From assembly GCA_018398765.1 (NCBI GenBank), contig JAHBMJ010002193.1, positions 12,501-51,586 of the forward strand: a stretch of DNA of 39,086 nt. Direction: 5' to 3'. Shown here one piece after another: positions 28,903 to 38,500 of this stretch (positions within the stretch are counted from its first letter, which is position 1; each line of letters begins with the position of its first letter). This stretch comes from Chromera velia (taxonomy: Eukaryota; Sar; Chromeraceae). The position numbers and the translations under genes are program-made. The notes below the pieces were generated by a model, which saw nothing but the letters and a program-made list of their open reading frames with translations, was not told the DNA's origin and made no database searches.

Positions 28903-30492
28903 ATATGCATGCTTCACTGTATACCCACACATCTTCATGCAAACCCACCCCTCGTGTATCCGCACAGGCTGATCGCAGTCGTCCTCTCAGACCCCAAGCA
29001 TCTCTGGACACGCTCAAACCTTCTGCTCTCTCGATCGCGACCCCCCCCTCCCTCTCCCCCTGCCCCCGCACTCCACCCCTCCCTCGCCCTCGTCTCCGCC
29101 CTCACGTCAGGCAGCGCCGTGGGGTTCTCGAGTGGCCGGGGGGGTCTGAAGGGACACAGACGGTCGTCCTTCAGAGCCATAAACGACGAGTCCCGAAACG
29201 CAATTTTTTGCACAAACGAGTACCCTGGAGGCAGCGTCTTCCTGCACGGAACGGGAAGTCGGCTTCTGCAGTGGAGATCCAGGCCGAGGGCTTGGGCGGT
29301 CACTCCGTCAACCTGCACCCACACGGACTGTCAATCCGTCTACTTGCACGCACATGTACATTTGTCAGAAAGGAAAGCTGCCAATATGGTATGGAGATTG
29401 TGTAACGGTGCGTAGAATTCCCCACACGCAAACAAAACACAATTTGCTGTCTCTCATCCACCTGTGCACGCCCCCCGGCTCCACGTACGAATGAACAGAT
29501 AGAGAAGTCAGAGGAAGACCAAAAAAGTCTCTCGCGAGGCAGCTTCTCTTTCAAGGCTCCCTCACCTCTGCTGTCCAGCTGACTGACCGCTATAAACAAT
29601 TCTCCTATCTCAGAGACGGCAACTGCGCCTCCGTTCTCCTGCCCCCCCACCGGATCAATCAGCGCAGTCCGTCTGTCTCCTCCATAGAGGACATCAGACA
29701 CTTCCCTGGAACACAACGAGGCCACATGGACGTGGGACAGCCTCAGGGAGCTTCTCTGCAGAGACACACGGGGAGAGGCATGAGAAGAGGAGGAGGAGAC
29801 GGCTCAACTGAGGAGACGGCACAAAACGGAAAACCAACCTGAGGAACCAGAGCATCCACTGAGTACGAGTCTTTGGATGGTGCCGTCCAGACCACAGAAA
29901 CCTTACGGACAAATCGCTGTGACTGAATTTTTTTGGCAATGTCCGTGTCTACGGAGTTTCCTTTCAAGCGACCGAGCTGAAAAGTTACGCGAGCACCTGG
30001 ACAGTCGCGCAGAAGCTCGGTCATTGTCACACTTCTGCTTGAGGTACAGAGGCGACTTCCAAAAGCATCACATCCAAAAACGCTCATGAACGTGCACATG
30101 TGAGCTGCAGAGTCCACCTACTGTCGAGCTGGCAGCAGCACTGTTGACAATGAAGGCCAGGATTCAATGCATGGAATTGCAATGAATTGCACATGGTAAG
30201 TGTTCAACGCGCTCTCATTGCGCGCGTGAATCATGCCTGCGTCTTTGCGCCTGTGACAAAATCTATACAGACAGGTAGACGGTCTGATGTACTCGGATCC
30301 GTACTTGTGAAAAGGAAGTGTGACTGCCAGGTGTGACTGCATGACAGCCATTGAACGGAAGAAATCCTGCACGTACAGAAACCGTCCAACAACTTAGATC
30401 CGCACTTCAGAGAAAAACACTCGAACCGCCTCTCTGAGGGTAAATTGATTGGCGTCTCCAAAACGTGTCCCGTCTCCTCGAACCAGCATCAT
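27455..30492 (-). CDS. Unidentified multi-exon protein (about 530 codons)
   Basis: Proposed exons on the minus strand are 30492-30406, 30366-29839, 29755-29566, 28641-28040 and 27643-27455. Phases agree throughout and the sum is divisible by three. The second block has one in-frame TAG (30118-30120) preceded by ...CGACAG, so a short phase-0 intron ending in CAGTAG may lie there (for example 75 nt from a GTGCAA donor). The first half looks folded (ANQFTLREAVRVFFSE; RVTFQLGRLKG; QSQRFVRKVSVVWTA; NGGAVAVSEIGELFIAV). Exon 4 is acidic and Ser/Arg-rich, with runs like GEEGEEEQKDMEEE, and ends LEDLLHWVGCVHCSVEVD. The final exon gives 62 residues and TGA at 27455-27457. I recognise no family. The donor at 28039 sits in a 70-bp tandem duplication. 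Confidence 0.5.
27956..28095 (-). repeat. 70-bp tandem duplication containing a splice donor
   Basis: Two nearly identical 70-bp copies (27956-28025 and 28026-28095). Each contains the last exon bases and the donor of the minus-strand gene. The exon-proximal copy has GTAAGT and the distal copy has GTACGT. Because 70 is not a multiple of three, the distal copy reads in another frame and soon meets a stop. Confidence 0.9.
28642..29565 (-). other. Large intron of the unidentified gene, with an open frame
   Basis: Direct splicing from 29566 (phase 1) to 28641 (phase 1) is consistent and leaves a 924-nt intron. It holds a 129-codon minus-strand open frame at 28935-29324, with a stretch VQKIAFRDSSFMALKDD that looks protein-like. 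However, the acceptors beside it have the wrong phase for this gene. The intron also holds a CT/CA microsatellite at 28857-28903. Confidence 0.4.
28857..28903. repeat. (CT)n(CA)n microsatellite
   Basis: A compound dinucleotide repeat, CT then CA, of about 47 bp. Confidence 0.9.
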
Positions 30493-30506
30493 CTTAGAGG
30501 AAGAAC
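30493..30506. promoter_or_regulatory. Divergent start-codon interval (14 bp)
   Basis: The proposed ATG of the minus-strand gene (30492) and the ATG of the plus-strand gene (30507) face away from each other with 14 bp between. If both starts are right, the 5' UTRs and core promoters must overlap the opposite gene's first exon. No TATA box or other motif is seen in the interval. Confidence 0.35.
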
Positions 30507-33500
30507 ATGTTTCGCAATCTACGACAGCATGTCCACTGTCGCTGTTCCTGCCGAACGGTGCAGCCAAGGTCCGTGGCTGCTTCCTTTTCCACCAGCACAG
30601 CCTCCGCAAAGCACCCACCAGAAGGTCCGAATCGCCGTTTCGGTCTTCACAAGATTTCGAAAATGACGGGCTCCAAATTATCCAAACTCGCACGGCGACT
30701 TGCAGCCAATCAGGAGTGGGTCGCCGAGCCCGCGTCTGCATGGAAAGATTTGATCTTTCAGGCAAGGGCGACAGTCGACCAGTTGTCTCAGGGAGACGTC
30801 GTCACTCTCATCGTCTCTCTGCAGACAGCACATGCGAGACGGACATCAGCCGTCTCCCCGTCTCTGGAAGCATCGGCGTTGACGACCGGGGAAATCCGAG
30901 AATTCTGCAATGATTTGGTACAGAAATTTCGGGAGACGGGGGAAGACGCGAACGTGCTATCCCTCGCAAAGCTTCTGAACGCTCTGTACCGATTGGAATA
31001 TTTCGACCGTCCCGTACAGCCTTTTCAAAGTCCCTCGGCATCATCAAGGCATCAAAGAGGACGGAATGACCCTCATATGCAAGCACGGCGTGCATCCCGA
31101 TACTTCCACACTCTCCTGAGCAGAAGAGGTGCCGAGCTACTCCGCGTGCCCGAGGAACTTGCGGCCCTTTCCTTTGCCGAGTTAGCGGGTCTTCTTCATT
31201 CAGGCACGGTGTGCGGCTTTTATGACGTCAAGCTCTTTGAAGCCGTGTGCGGCGGCGCGGGTCCAGTAGGGGTCCCTCTAGGCGAGCGTCAGGGTGTGTG
31301 GAGAGCCTCTGAGTGCGGAGTGTCGGGCCTCCTCGACCTTCTCCGTGTGACCGCGCGGTACGTGAGGAGTTTCGAGGATGTGCTTGAGGCTGGAGGAGCC
31401 GACAGAGCCCGGCTGGGCGCCGCCTCCGTGGAGGAAGTGGGGGCTCTGCTGCCTGTGTGGAGGGAACAGCTGGAGTCTCTGTTGGGGTCCATTGGAAGAC
31501 AGGTGGGTGGGTGGGTGGGTTGCTTCTCTCTTTTTCCTCTCGCTCTGTGTGAGTGTGTGTGTGGGGGNNNNNNNNNNNNNNNNNNNGGGGGGGGGGGTAC
31601 TCAGGGGTGTCTACCTTCGCCACTTCTTTCGGATTTCTGCGTACTGGTCCATGAGTGCCTCATTTTCCTTCGTCGGTTGTACAGAGAGAAAAAGGAGGGC
31701 CAAGCCTCAAAAGAGGCCGCTCTTGTTGCAAAGGAACCGGCAAGATCGATGCATCTAGAAAGAAAACAAATGGGTAGGCATGCACAGGGTGCGCTCTTGT
31801 AACGAGCGAAAGAGATAGATAGAGAGAGAGATAGACTTGTTGTCAATCCCTACCTACAGGTTCCCCTGTTGCCTCTCGGGGATGCCCTCGCACTCCTTGA
31901 CGCCCTCAGAACCGTGAAGGTTAAGGTGAGTTGTGGCGTGTCTGTGGGGAGGGAGGAGGGGGAAAGATGTTTCAGTGGTAGTTCGTCTTTTCATCGGCCT
32001 TTTTTTCTACGTGCGTCTTGAAGAGAGTCTCCTCGTTGCTTCCTCTAGCTCTTCTGTGTCCCCACTCAGGCCTGCCTCTGTGCATGTCTGATCTCTTGCG
32101 TGCTGTCAGCCTGACTGCTTGGCTGCCTGTCGTTCCGCTGAACTGTCGTTCTATTTGTCAATGGATTGACGACTTTCTTCTCTTTTCCGCCTCCTGCTTT
32201 GTGGTCTTCTCGCTTCTTGATCTGTATGCTGTTTCCTTTGCTTGTTTCTGCATGACGGCCGGATGCAGCCTGGAAAACTCCTCGACGATCTTGCCGTCTC
32301 CTGCATCCTCCCGAGGGTGAACTCTATGAGGTCTGTCTGTCTGGCTGTCTGTCTGTCTGGCTGGCTGGCTGTCTTTCCTGTCTGTTATGTTCATGAAGAA
32401 AAGAAGGGAGAAGAAGAAGAAACATATAGTCTGTCTTTCCTAGGTACGTCTCTGTCCTGTCTGCCTCCTCCGGGAAGGCACAGCCTTGTTGTCAGATCGT
32501 TTATCGGAAACGTAGTAGTGGGAGTGCAGAAACTTTGGGAATGACAACAGCAAAGATCGGTAAGGCCGTCTGACAGTCCTTTTCGATTTGTTTCCTTTCC
32601 ATCCGTTCGGTCCCCTGAGTCTCCCTCCGTCTGCGTGTCTGTATCTCTCTCCGTGCCTCCCCTGCAGTCCCCACGAGGCTCTACGCACTTCCCGTCTCCT
32701 CTTGTCTCTGGACTTTCACCTCTCCGAGTTCTTTCGAGTCTGCCAGCACAGAGCCGTGCATGAGGAGACGGAGTTCGGACTCAGGGAGGCCGCAGGGATC
32801 GCGCAGTGTGTGGTTGCTCTCGGACTGCCTGTGCCTCCTAAAAGAACAGCACCAGCACAGCCACTCACGCCCAATCAGATTCCAGGAAGGGCAGTGGGGG
32901 GGGATCTGTTGGGCAGGGGCACAGGGACGGGAACGGGAAAGGGGTTGCAGATGGACGACAGAGAAGTCGAAAGGAAATTTTTCTTCAGGGTCAGTCAGTA
33001 AATGAACTGTGTTTTATGCTTGTCGTCCGTGCACCTGGAAGAGCGCTTCCTCTCTTCTTCGCTTTTTCCGTTGGATGCATTTGCAGGGAAAAGCAGAGTT
33101 TGACGCCCCCCGAGCTTCACGTTGATAGAAAAGAATGCGAAACGCTGCATTGCCCAGAAAGCAATCAGATTCCCTCCCAATTTCCCTTTCAACCTGCACA
33201 GCTGTCCTTCGGGGCACTCGTTTCCTCTCCTCTGTCTCCTTCCAGTTTTCTTGTCTTGTGACAAAAAAAGAACTTGTGGGTGGACACAAAACATATCATC
33301 ATGGGGTATCTCCATGTGCGGCTTCCCCTTTGTCTTTTGGACTCCAACTTTGATAAGAATTCTTTCCCCAAACATTTCTCTCTCTCTGTCTCTCTCTTTC
33401 TCTCTTGCTGCCCTCAGATATCTCTGCATATCAATCAGATTCTCGACGAGGCCGGGAGAGACACGCTGAGTCAGTCTGTCAGTCCGACACTGAATGGTCC

Positions 33501-33534
33501 CTTCTTTTCTTCCTTCCTGCCCGAACTTGCATGA
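30507..33534 (+). CDS. Probable mitochondrion-targeted helical-repeat protein (RAP/FASTK-like architecture)
   Basis: Exons are 30507-31502, 31860-31925, 32269-32316, 32444-32511 (tentative), 32668-32989 and 33418-33534, with agreeing phases. The total is 539 codons, with TGA at 33532-33534. The N-terminus (MFRNLRQHVHCRCSCRTVQP, then SVAASFSTST) is basic, Ser/Arg-rich and lacks acidic residues, as expected of a mitochondrial presequence. The rest is a series of paired helices such as ANVLSLAKLLNALYRLEYF, SFAELAGLLHSGTVCGFYD and LPLGDALALLDALRTVKVK. That resembles the helical repeats of RAP-domain and FASTK-like organellar RNA-binding proteins, which are common in apicomplexans and algae. No RAP domain itself is visible. 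The short exons of 66 and 48 nt each encode one helix or part of a repeat. The exon at 32444 relies on a weak donor (GTAGTA). Confidence 0.55.
31503..31520 (+). repeat. (GGGT)n tract directly at a splice donor
   Basis: The donor of exon 1 (CAG|GTGGGT) is the first unit of a GTGGGTGGGTGGG tract, so several overlapping donor sites four bases apart exist. Confidence 0.75.
31568..31586. other. Assembly gap (19 N)
   Basis: Nineteen unknown bases between G/T-rich and G-run sequence, inside the first intron of the plus-strand gene. The true length is unknown, but the exons are not affected. Confidence 0.99.
32330..32385 (+). repeat. TCTG/GCTG tetranucleotide repeat
   Basis: An imperfect CTGT and CTGG tandem array in the intron after exon 3 of the plus-strand gene. 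Confidence 0.8.
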
Positions 33535-34084
33535 CCTTCCTCGACTTCGCTTGCAGCCCGCCCACGGTACTGTACTAGTAACAACAAGAGCAAAGAAAGA
33601 GGACACGCAATCCTTTCTGTTGCTCCTTCTCTCCACTCGTTTTGTCAAATGACTCGAGATGTCACCTTTTGTTTCTGACGCAAAACGGCGGATCGAGCTG
33701 TTCGTTTCCTGGTCTTTTTTCTTGAGTCTCTTTTGGTGCCTCCGGTGCGCTTCTGCTCTGTTCCGTTCTGAAATGTCTCTGAGTGTTCTTCTGTCTGCTT
33801 GACTTGCTTGCACATATCTCTTTCTCCTTGTTGAATCCGCATGAAGTTTTCTCCCAACTGGAAAACCTCAACTGAACGGCGTGGGTCTGTGTTTGTGCGT
33901 GTGCCATTTTTTGGATCAGTCACTTGTTCGAGTTTTGGGGTTTCTGTATGTGTACATGGTGTTCGTGCCATCTTTGGCAACTAAGCGTCGGACAATCAAT
34001 TCTCACGTCAGTCTGCGACACCTCTTGAAGTGCGTGAATGGACTGTTTTTCAATCTGCCTGTTTGTTTCTGTTTGTTGAAACAG
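33535..34084 (+). other. Spacer or intron between the helical-repeat exons and the 34085 exon
   Basis: No coding exon is seen. If the plus-strand gene continues (donor CTGA|GTCAGT at 33469, phase 1), this is the larger part of a 615-nt intron ending TTGTTGAAACAG. Otherwise it is the 3' UTR and a spacer. Confidence 0.4.
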
Positions 34085-34644
34085 ACTGGGCCCATCTGAG
34101 CGCTCTGCACTCGCGGGTCCGCTCTCTGAGCCTCCACTCTCCTGCGCTGGAGGCGATTCTGTCGGAGTCTGGGCATGGGCATGGGCATGGGGATAGACAG
34201 GGCAAAGGAGAGGTGGAGAGAGAGTCTCGGGAACGAGGAGAGGGGGGGGATTTGGACGGGGGAGAAATGCAGCAGAGTGGTCCAGGGGGGAGAAGCGAAA
34301 GACAGGGAGGACAGAGAGATGAGATCCCGTTCTCAGACAATCCAGAAATAGCGTCATCGAAGAGCATTGCTTCTTTGGCTTCTTCTTCTTCTCAACAGTC
34401 TGTGGAGATGGCAGCTAAGGGTCTCGAGGCCACGACGGTTCCGACGGACTCGGAGGAGGCTACAGAAATAGTATCAGCCTCTTCAGACACGACTGCTTTG
34501 CCTCTGGAAAAGTCTTTTCCAAATCATTTTGGAGGCGAATCTTCCAACAGTACATCCGGATCCAGTAATCGAACATCACTAGCCCCAGCTCTTGACAGCA
34601 AAGGTATAGTCGGTGGGCAAACTGTTGCATCTTGTGTGCTTTGA
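34085..34644 (+). CDS. Terminal exon with disordered Ser/Gly/Glu-rich tail
   Basis: The frame follows an acceptor (TGTTGAAACAG) and opens DWAHLSALHSRVRSLSLHSP, then ALEAILSESG, a likely helix pair. A GHGHGHG run, a charged Gly/Arg/Glu segment and a Ser/Thr-rich tail follow, to TGA at 34642-34644. It is entered in phase 1. That agrees with an alternative donor inside the previous gene's last exon (after 33469), so it is probably the 3' end of the same gene and not a separate one. A donor-like AAAG|GTATAG near 34600 could remove the last residues. No family is recognised. Confidence 0.4.
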
Positions 34645-35192
34645 GGCTGAAAAGCCTTTTAGCTAAAATTTCTTCTAGACCATGCATTGACAGGACCGAA
34701 GATTTAAAGAAAGCTTTCATCAAAAACACTTGTGTACATGTCTGCATATAGTTTCTCCATCAGCTTCATATACTAAGTTTTAGTATTAACTTAAATTATT
34801 TATATATTTGTTAATTTTGTTATAAAGAGTGAATTCTCCTTATATAGATTTTTTTATTATTCTCTACTGATTTTCCTTCAAGTTATAACTAGAGTTATAA
34901 TTAAAGAGTAACGAGAAAGGAAGGAAAATGGAGAAGCTCTTGAGCCAGACGAGTCAGACAGAATAGGAAAAGCAAACCTGAAGAAGATAAGAGCAAAGGA
35001 AAGGAAGATCAGAAAACAAATGAAAAAGATAAAAAAGAGAAAAGAGGAGGGAAGACTAAGCAAAGGAAGGTAGGAAGAGTGGGAAAAGGAATACTTAAGT
35101 AAACGAGAGCAACTAGGAGAAATAGAGAAAGAGAGAGTGAGAGCGATGAAAAGAGAAGCACAGAAAGCACAGATAAGGGAAGTAGAGAGAGA

Positions 35193-35633
35193 GTGAGAAA
35201 AGCTAGGAGAAAAGAGATGGGGGAAGGAGGATGTTGGAAGGTCTGGAGGAGGCTTGGAGAGGAAGATAAGAAAAGAGAGCCCAGAAAAACGAAAGGCAGC
35301 CTCAGCAAGGAGCAACTAGCAGAAGGATGGGCAACACAGACAAGGCTTCCTGAAGAAGAAATTGAAAGGAAGGAAGTAAGTCAGCTAGAACCACTACTAC
35401 AAAGGAGAATGATCAAAACTTACACGGCAGTGAAGGGAAAAGAAAGTAGAATAACAACCGAAAAAGAGGTAAGAGAGGCACTGAAGAAAGCGAGAAACCC
35501 AAAGAAAGCGGCAGGGAAGGATGGGATGCTCCCAGGTCTCCTCAGATTGCATGAACGGTCTGATGTGATGGTGAAGTTCTATACTAATCTGATCAACGTT
35601 TCTTTTCGTTATGCATGGTGGCCGGACGGATGA
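35193..35633 (+). pseudogene. N-terminal RT segment of the second LINE
   Basis: A 146-codon open stretch. The first part is Lys/Glu/Arg-rich. The second carries the conserved start of the LINE reverse transcriptase: ITTEKEVREALKKARNPKKA, then AGKDGMLPGLL, and ending YAWWPDG, where the family has a W-P-x-x-W-turn. The stop TGA at 35631-35633 follows immediately and the homologous reading continues beyond it (NDLPMTALAKNGKS), so it is a nonsense change. Confidence 0.7.
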
Positions 35634-36050
35634 AATGATTTACCAATGACTGCACTAGCAAAGAACGGAAAGTCGCAGGCATAGTTAGAAGGATGGACGA
35701 ATGTTTACTTGGTATACGGTGACCATACGCAGATGCAAAGTGGGGGGATGCGATACTTGGGGCAAAGTAGAACTCTTGGCAGTTCACGTACAGAAAGAAG
35801 GCAGGACATGTGAAGCTATCTAAGACTTTCTTCTTTTATTTGTCATTACACATCGTCTCTCTATGATTGTGGCTCTTGTCGATTTCACCTGTGCGTTTGA
35901 TGAATTGAGGCATAAGAAGTTGGGTGAACAATTGAGAAAGGCAGGGGTATACCAGATTTGAGGAACTGATCCGATGGGCACTTTCTTCATTAGAAAAGAT
36001 AAGGACAAGGGTGATTCAGAAGGGGATGGAAAGCTGGTACCCTCAGCAGA

Positions 36051-36377
36051 TTGGAACGAAGCAAGGGAGGACATACAGTAGGACCTTCCTTCTTTAAAGG
36101 ATATATCCATGACTTGTCAGAGAGAGTGAGAGAGAAAGGAAAGGAGAGAGATAGAAGATGGAGGGCAGGAGAAGGAGAGAGACCGAAAGTGCCGGTAGGA
36201 GAAGATGGACAGTGGATGGACTTCTTCTTTGTACTGTTTACGGATGATACAACACTGTTGGATGCGACAGACAGAGAATTGAACAATCTAATAAAGGGAC
36301 TGAGGGTATATGCAGAGCCTCTCTGCCTTTTTTTCTCAGACAAGTCTTGGGTACTCAGGTTTGGTAGAGAGAAATGA
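36051..36377 (+). pseudogene. RT palm segment with FTDD box of the second LINE
   Basis: This open stretch reads GPSFFKGYIHDLSE (family: LSPxLFxLYINDL), then a charged linker. FFFVLFTDDTTLLDATDREL follows, containing the catalytic Asp pair, and then LIKGLRVYAEPLCLFFSDKSW, matching the helix and Asn/Asp-x-Lys after the palm. The stop TGA (36375-36377) is followed in frame by homologous sequence up to the inserted element at 36508. Confidence 0.7.
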
Positions 36378-36507
36378 ATGGAAGAAATATTAAAGATAGG
36401 CAGCATGGTCCTTAAAGAGGAGAAAACACAGTCATTCTTGGGTCTCGTGCTCCCAGTAAATTGCCATTTAGATGTGATGATGGCAGACAGGTCAGTAAGA
36501 GCAAAAA

Positions 36508-37045
36508 TACCCCCTTGTCACTATTGACTCCTTGAACTGAGACTGCAGAAGTTCGGAATAGTCTTGAACTTTGTTACAGAAGTTCGGAGTGTGCTTTGAG
36601 ATAAAGGGTGCAGAACTTCGGAGGGGTGCAGGACAGAAGTTAGTACAAAAAGAAAGCGAGTGGTTGAAGAAGGAGGTTTAGATAGCCTCGCTTACAAAAA
36701 AAGAAACTAACTAAGAAACTAAGAAGGAGTCGAAAGTATAAAAGCTGACGATAATAGAGGCAGACAGAGGGATTTTCGGCCGTTACCAAAGTGAAAAGGG
36801 CAGTTGCATTTGACTAGTACATTACTACATCAAGACAGCATGTGGAAGCCTCATACAGAAGAAAGACTGACTGTCAAATTTCATATAAGACAATGCGTAG
36901 TTACACTGTGATATTGAACACTAGTAAAGATTGACGTAGCGCAGAACTTCGGAATAGACTTGAACTTTATACTAGGTAAAAAGTGCAGAACTTAGGCTGA
37001 ACTTGAATCTTCTAAGAAGTTTCAGTCGATAGTGATAGGGGGGTA
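36508..37045. mobile_element. Non-autonomous DNA transposon (MITE-like) with TA target and inverted ends
   Basis: The two ends are imperfect inverted repeats of about 22 bp. The left begins TACCCCC and continues to ATTGACT at 36529. The right, read on the minus strand from 37045, begins TACCCCCC and ends ATCGACT. They match at nearly all positions apart from a one-base C-run difference. A TA on each side fits a TA target duplication, as in Tc1/mariner-type elements. Removing it leaves the surrounding LINE frame continuous (RAK-I-SRK), which confirms the boundaries. The 534-bp interior has no transposase frame. A 28-nt direct repeat (26 of 28 identical) lies near each end, at 36545-36572 and 36941-36968. 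The exact superfamily is an inference. Confidence 0.8.
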
Positions 37046-38353
37046 AGCAGAAAGATGCATGCAGGGATTGATGGGAAAGCTGGGAAGGGAAGGGACTATC
37101 CCACCTGGAGATTGTTTTCTTTTATTTAATCAGACAGTGCGTGCCGTGTGGATATATGGTTATGAAATCTATCCGTGTTCAGACAGGGCATATGCGGAGT
37201 TTGATGAAAAGCAGAGCAGATTTGTACGATGAGTGCTGGGGCTGAGGAGAAATGAAAGCATCGAGACAACGCTAATGAAAGGGGGCATGTTTTCAATTGA
37301 GATCGAAGTAGCAGAAAAGATGCTAAGATGAACAAAGAAAGCACTGAAAGAAAAGAGAAATGAAGTGGTAGGGAGGTCTGTAATTCATTGCCTAAGAGAA
37401 GGGATAGAAGATGAAATGAAGGGGGGCACTGCCAGGAGGACAGAACTCCATCCGTTCAATTTCTTTCTCCACCTGAAGAGATGTGCACAGACACTGTATA
37501 CAGACAGAGGGCTTCACCCCTTTTTATGAGAGAAGCTGGCGGGGCGAAAAGAAAAGATTGGAACACAAGTCGTGAACAAAAAAGTAGACAAGATGAAAAG
37601 ATGGATAGTAAGCAGAAAGGAAGGAGAGATGAAGGAGAGAAAGAGAGTGATGTTCAAATAGAGGATAGATAGAGGAATGAAACAGAGAGACCAGAGAGAG
37701 ACAGAGAGAATGGGGGGAGTACACAATGTTATGGCAGAAATCCACCGCAGACAGACAAATGGAAACAGATTGCATCTTTCTCTGTTTAAAGACACGGTAG
37801 AAGAAAGACAGGCAGCCTAGACGGAATTAAGAATAGAGAAAAAGAGACTGAGGCAGGTTTTTTTTTGTTACAGAAGAGTAGCGCCTAGAAGTGAGTATAA
37901 GAGCCTCAGGAGGGCAGCAAGCTAAGTGGGAGACAGGGCGTTTGCTGCAATACAAGGAAGAATTCTGGAAAGGGGAGGACAACTTTTGAAAGAGTACCGT
38001 TAGAAGAGAGAGTGTGTCAGTTCTGCAGAGGATGGATGGAGGCAGAAGTGTTAGAAGACGAAGTGCATATCGTGACAGAGTATTTCATCTTTGATAAAGA
38101 AAGAGCCGAAATGCTCAGAAAACTGAAGGAGAGCTGGAATGAAAAGAGAGAAGATAGGGTAAGAGAGGCATGCAAGGAAAGGAAAAACAGTAGACAGGAA
38201 GAAAACATTCAAGACATACACGCTCTCTTTGCATTCCTGCTGAACGAAGGACACGCAGCGGTAGATGAGTTTTTGGGGAAGGCGGCATTCAGGAGACGAG
38301 CGTTTGAGGAAAGTCTGGGAAGGTATGGGGCAGGCAACCCATTAAATCGATGA
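37046..38353 (+). pseudogene. C-terminal region and zinc knuckle of the second LINE
   Basis: After the inserted element the reading resumes (SRKMHAGIDGK), then shows the YGYEIYP block and FVR-stop-VLGLRRNES. The last part (open 38012-38353) begins CQFCRGW and continues LEDEVHIVTEYFIFDKER, the C-x-x-C ... E-D-E-x-H pattern of the LINE C-terminal knuckle. The final cysteine, expected five residues after the His, is a tyrosine. In-frame stops between 37200 and 38010 include TGA at Arg-like sites, plus TAG and TAA at Gln-like sites. Confidence 0.65.
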
Positions 38354-38500
38354 GACGATGTTGGCGCAGAGGCATGAAGCCATCATGAAGAGGAAAGGAA
38401 GGGGGGAAGAAAGAAGAAAAGAATATAAAACAATACTCGATCAAATAGAAAAAGCAAGAAGAATTGGAGGATAGAGAAGGGGGAAGGTGAAAAAGAAGAT

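Larger units (their letters stand above)
34900..38500 (+). mobile_element. Second decayed LINE (different lineage), interrupted by a DNA element
   Basis: Reverse-transcriptase motifs appear in order on the plus strand: the N-terminal KKAAGKDGMLPGLL block (family: KAxGxDG), a GxLxxxxI-like stretch lost in decay, an FTDD box (family: [YF]xDD) near 36238-36249 and a Gly-Leu-rich post-palm segment. The C-terminal region has YGYEIYPCSDRAY (family: YGxExW/Y) and a CQFC zinc knuckle near 38013. No long terminal repeats, integrase or protease are seen. The frame is broken by many in-frame stops and a few frameshifts. The 5' end lacks an apurinic endonuclease and is probably truncated. The ends are estimated from where the strongly purine-rich sense strand starts and stops. 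Confidence 0.7.

Noticed and set aside
28935-29324. Extra exon in the unidentified minus-strand gene
   Set aside because: Its acceptors give the wrong phase, while direct splicing around it is consistent. Kept only as an open frame within the intron.
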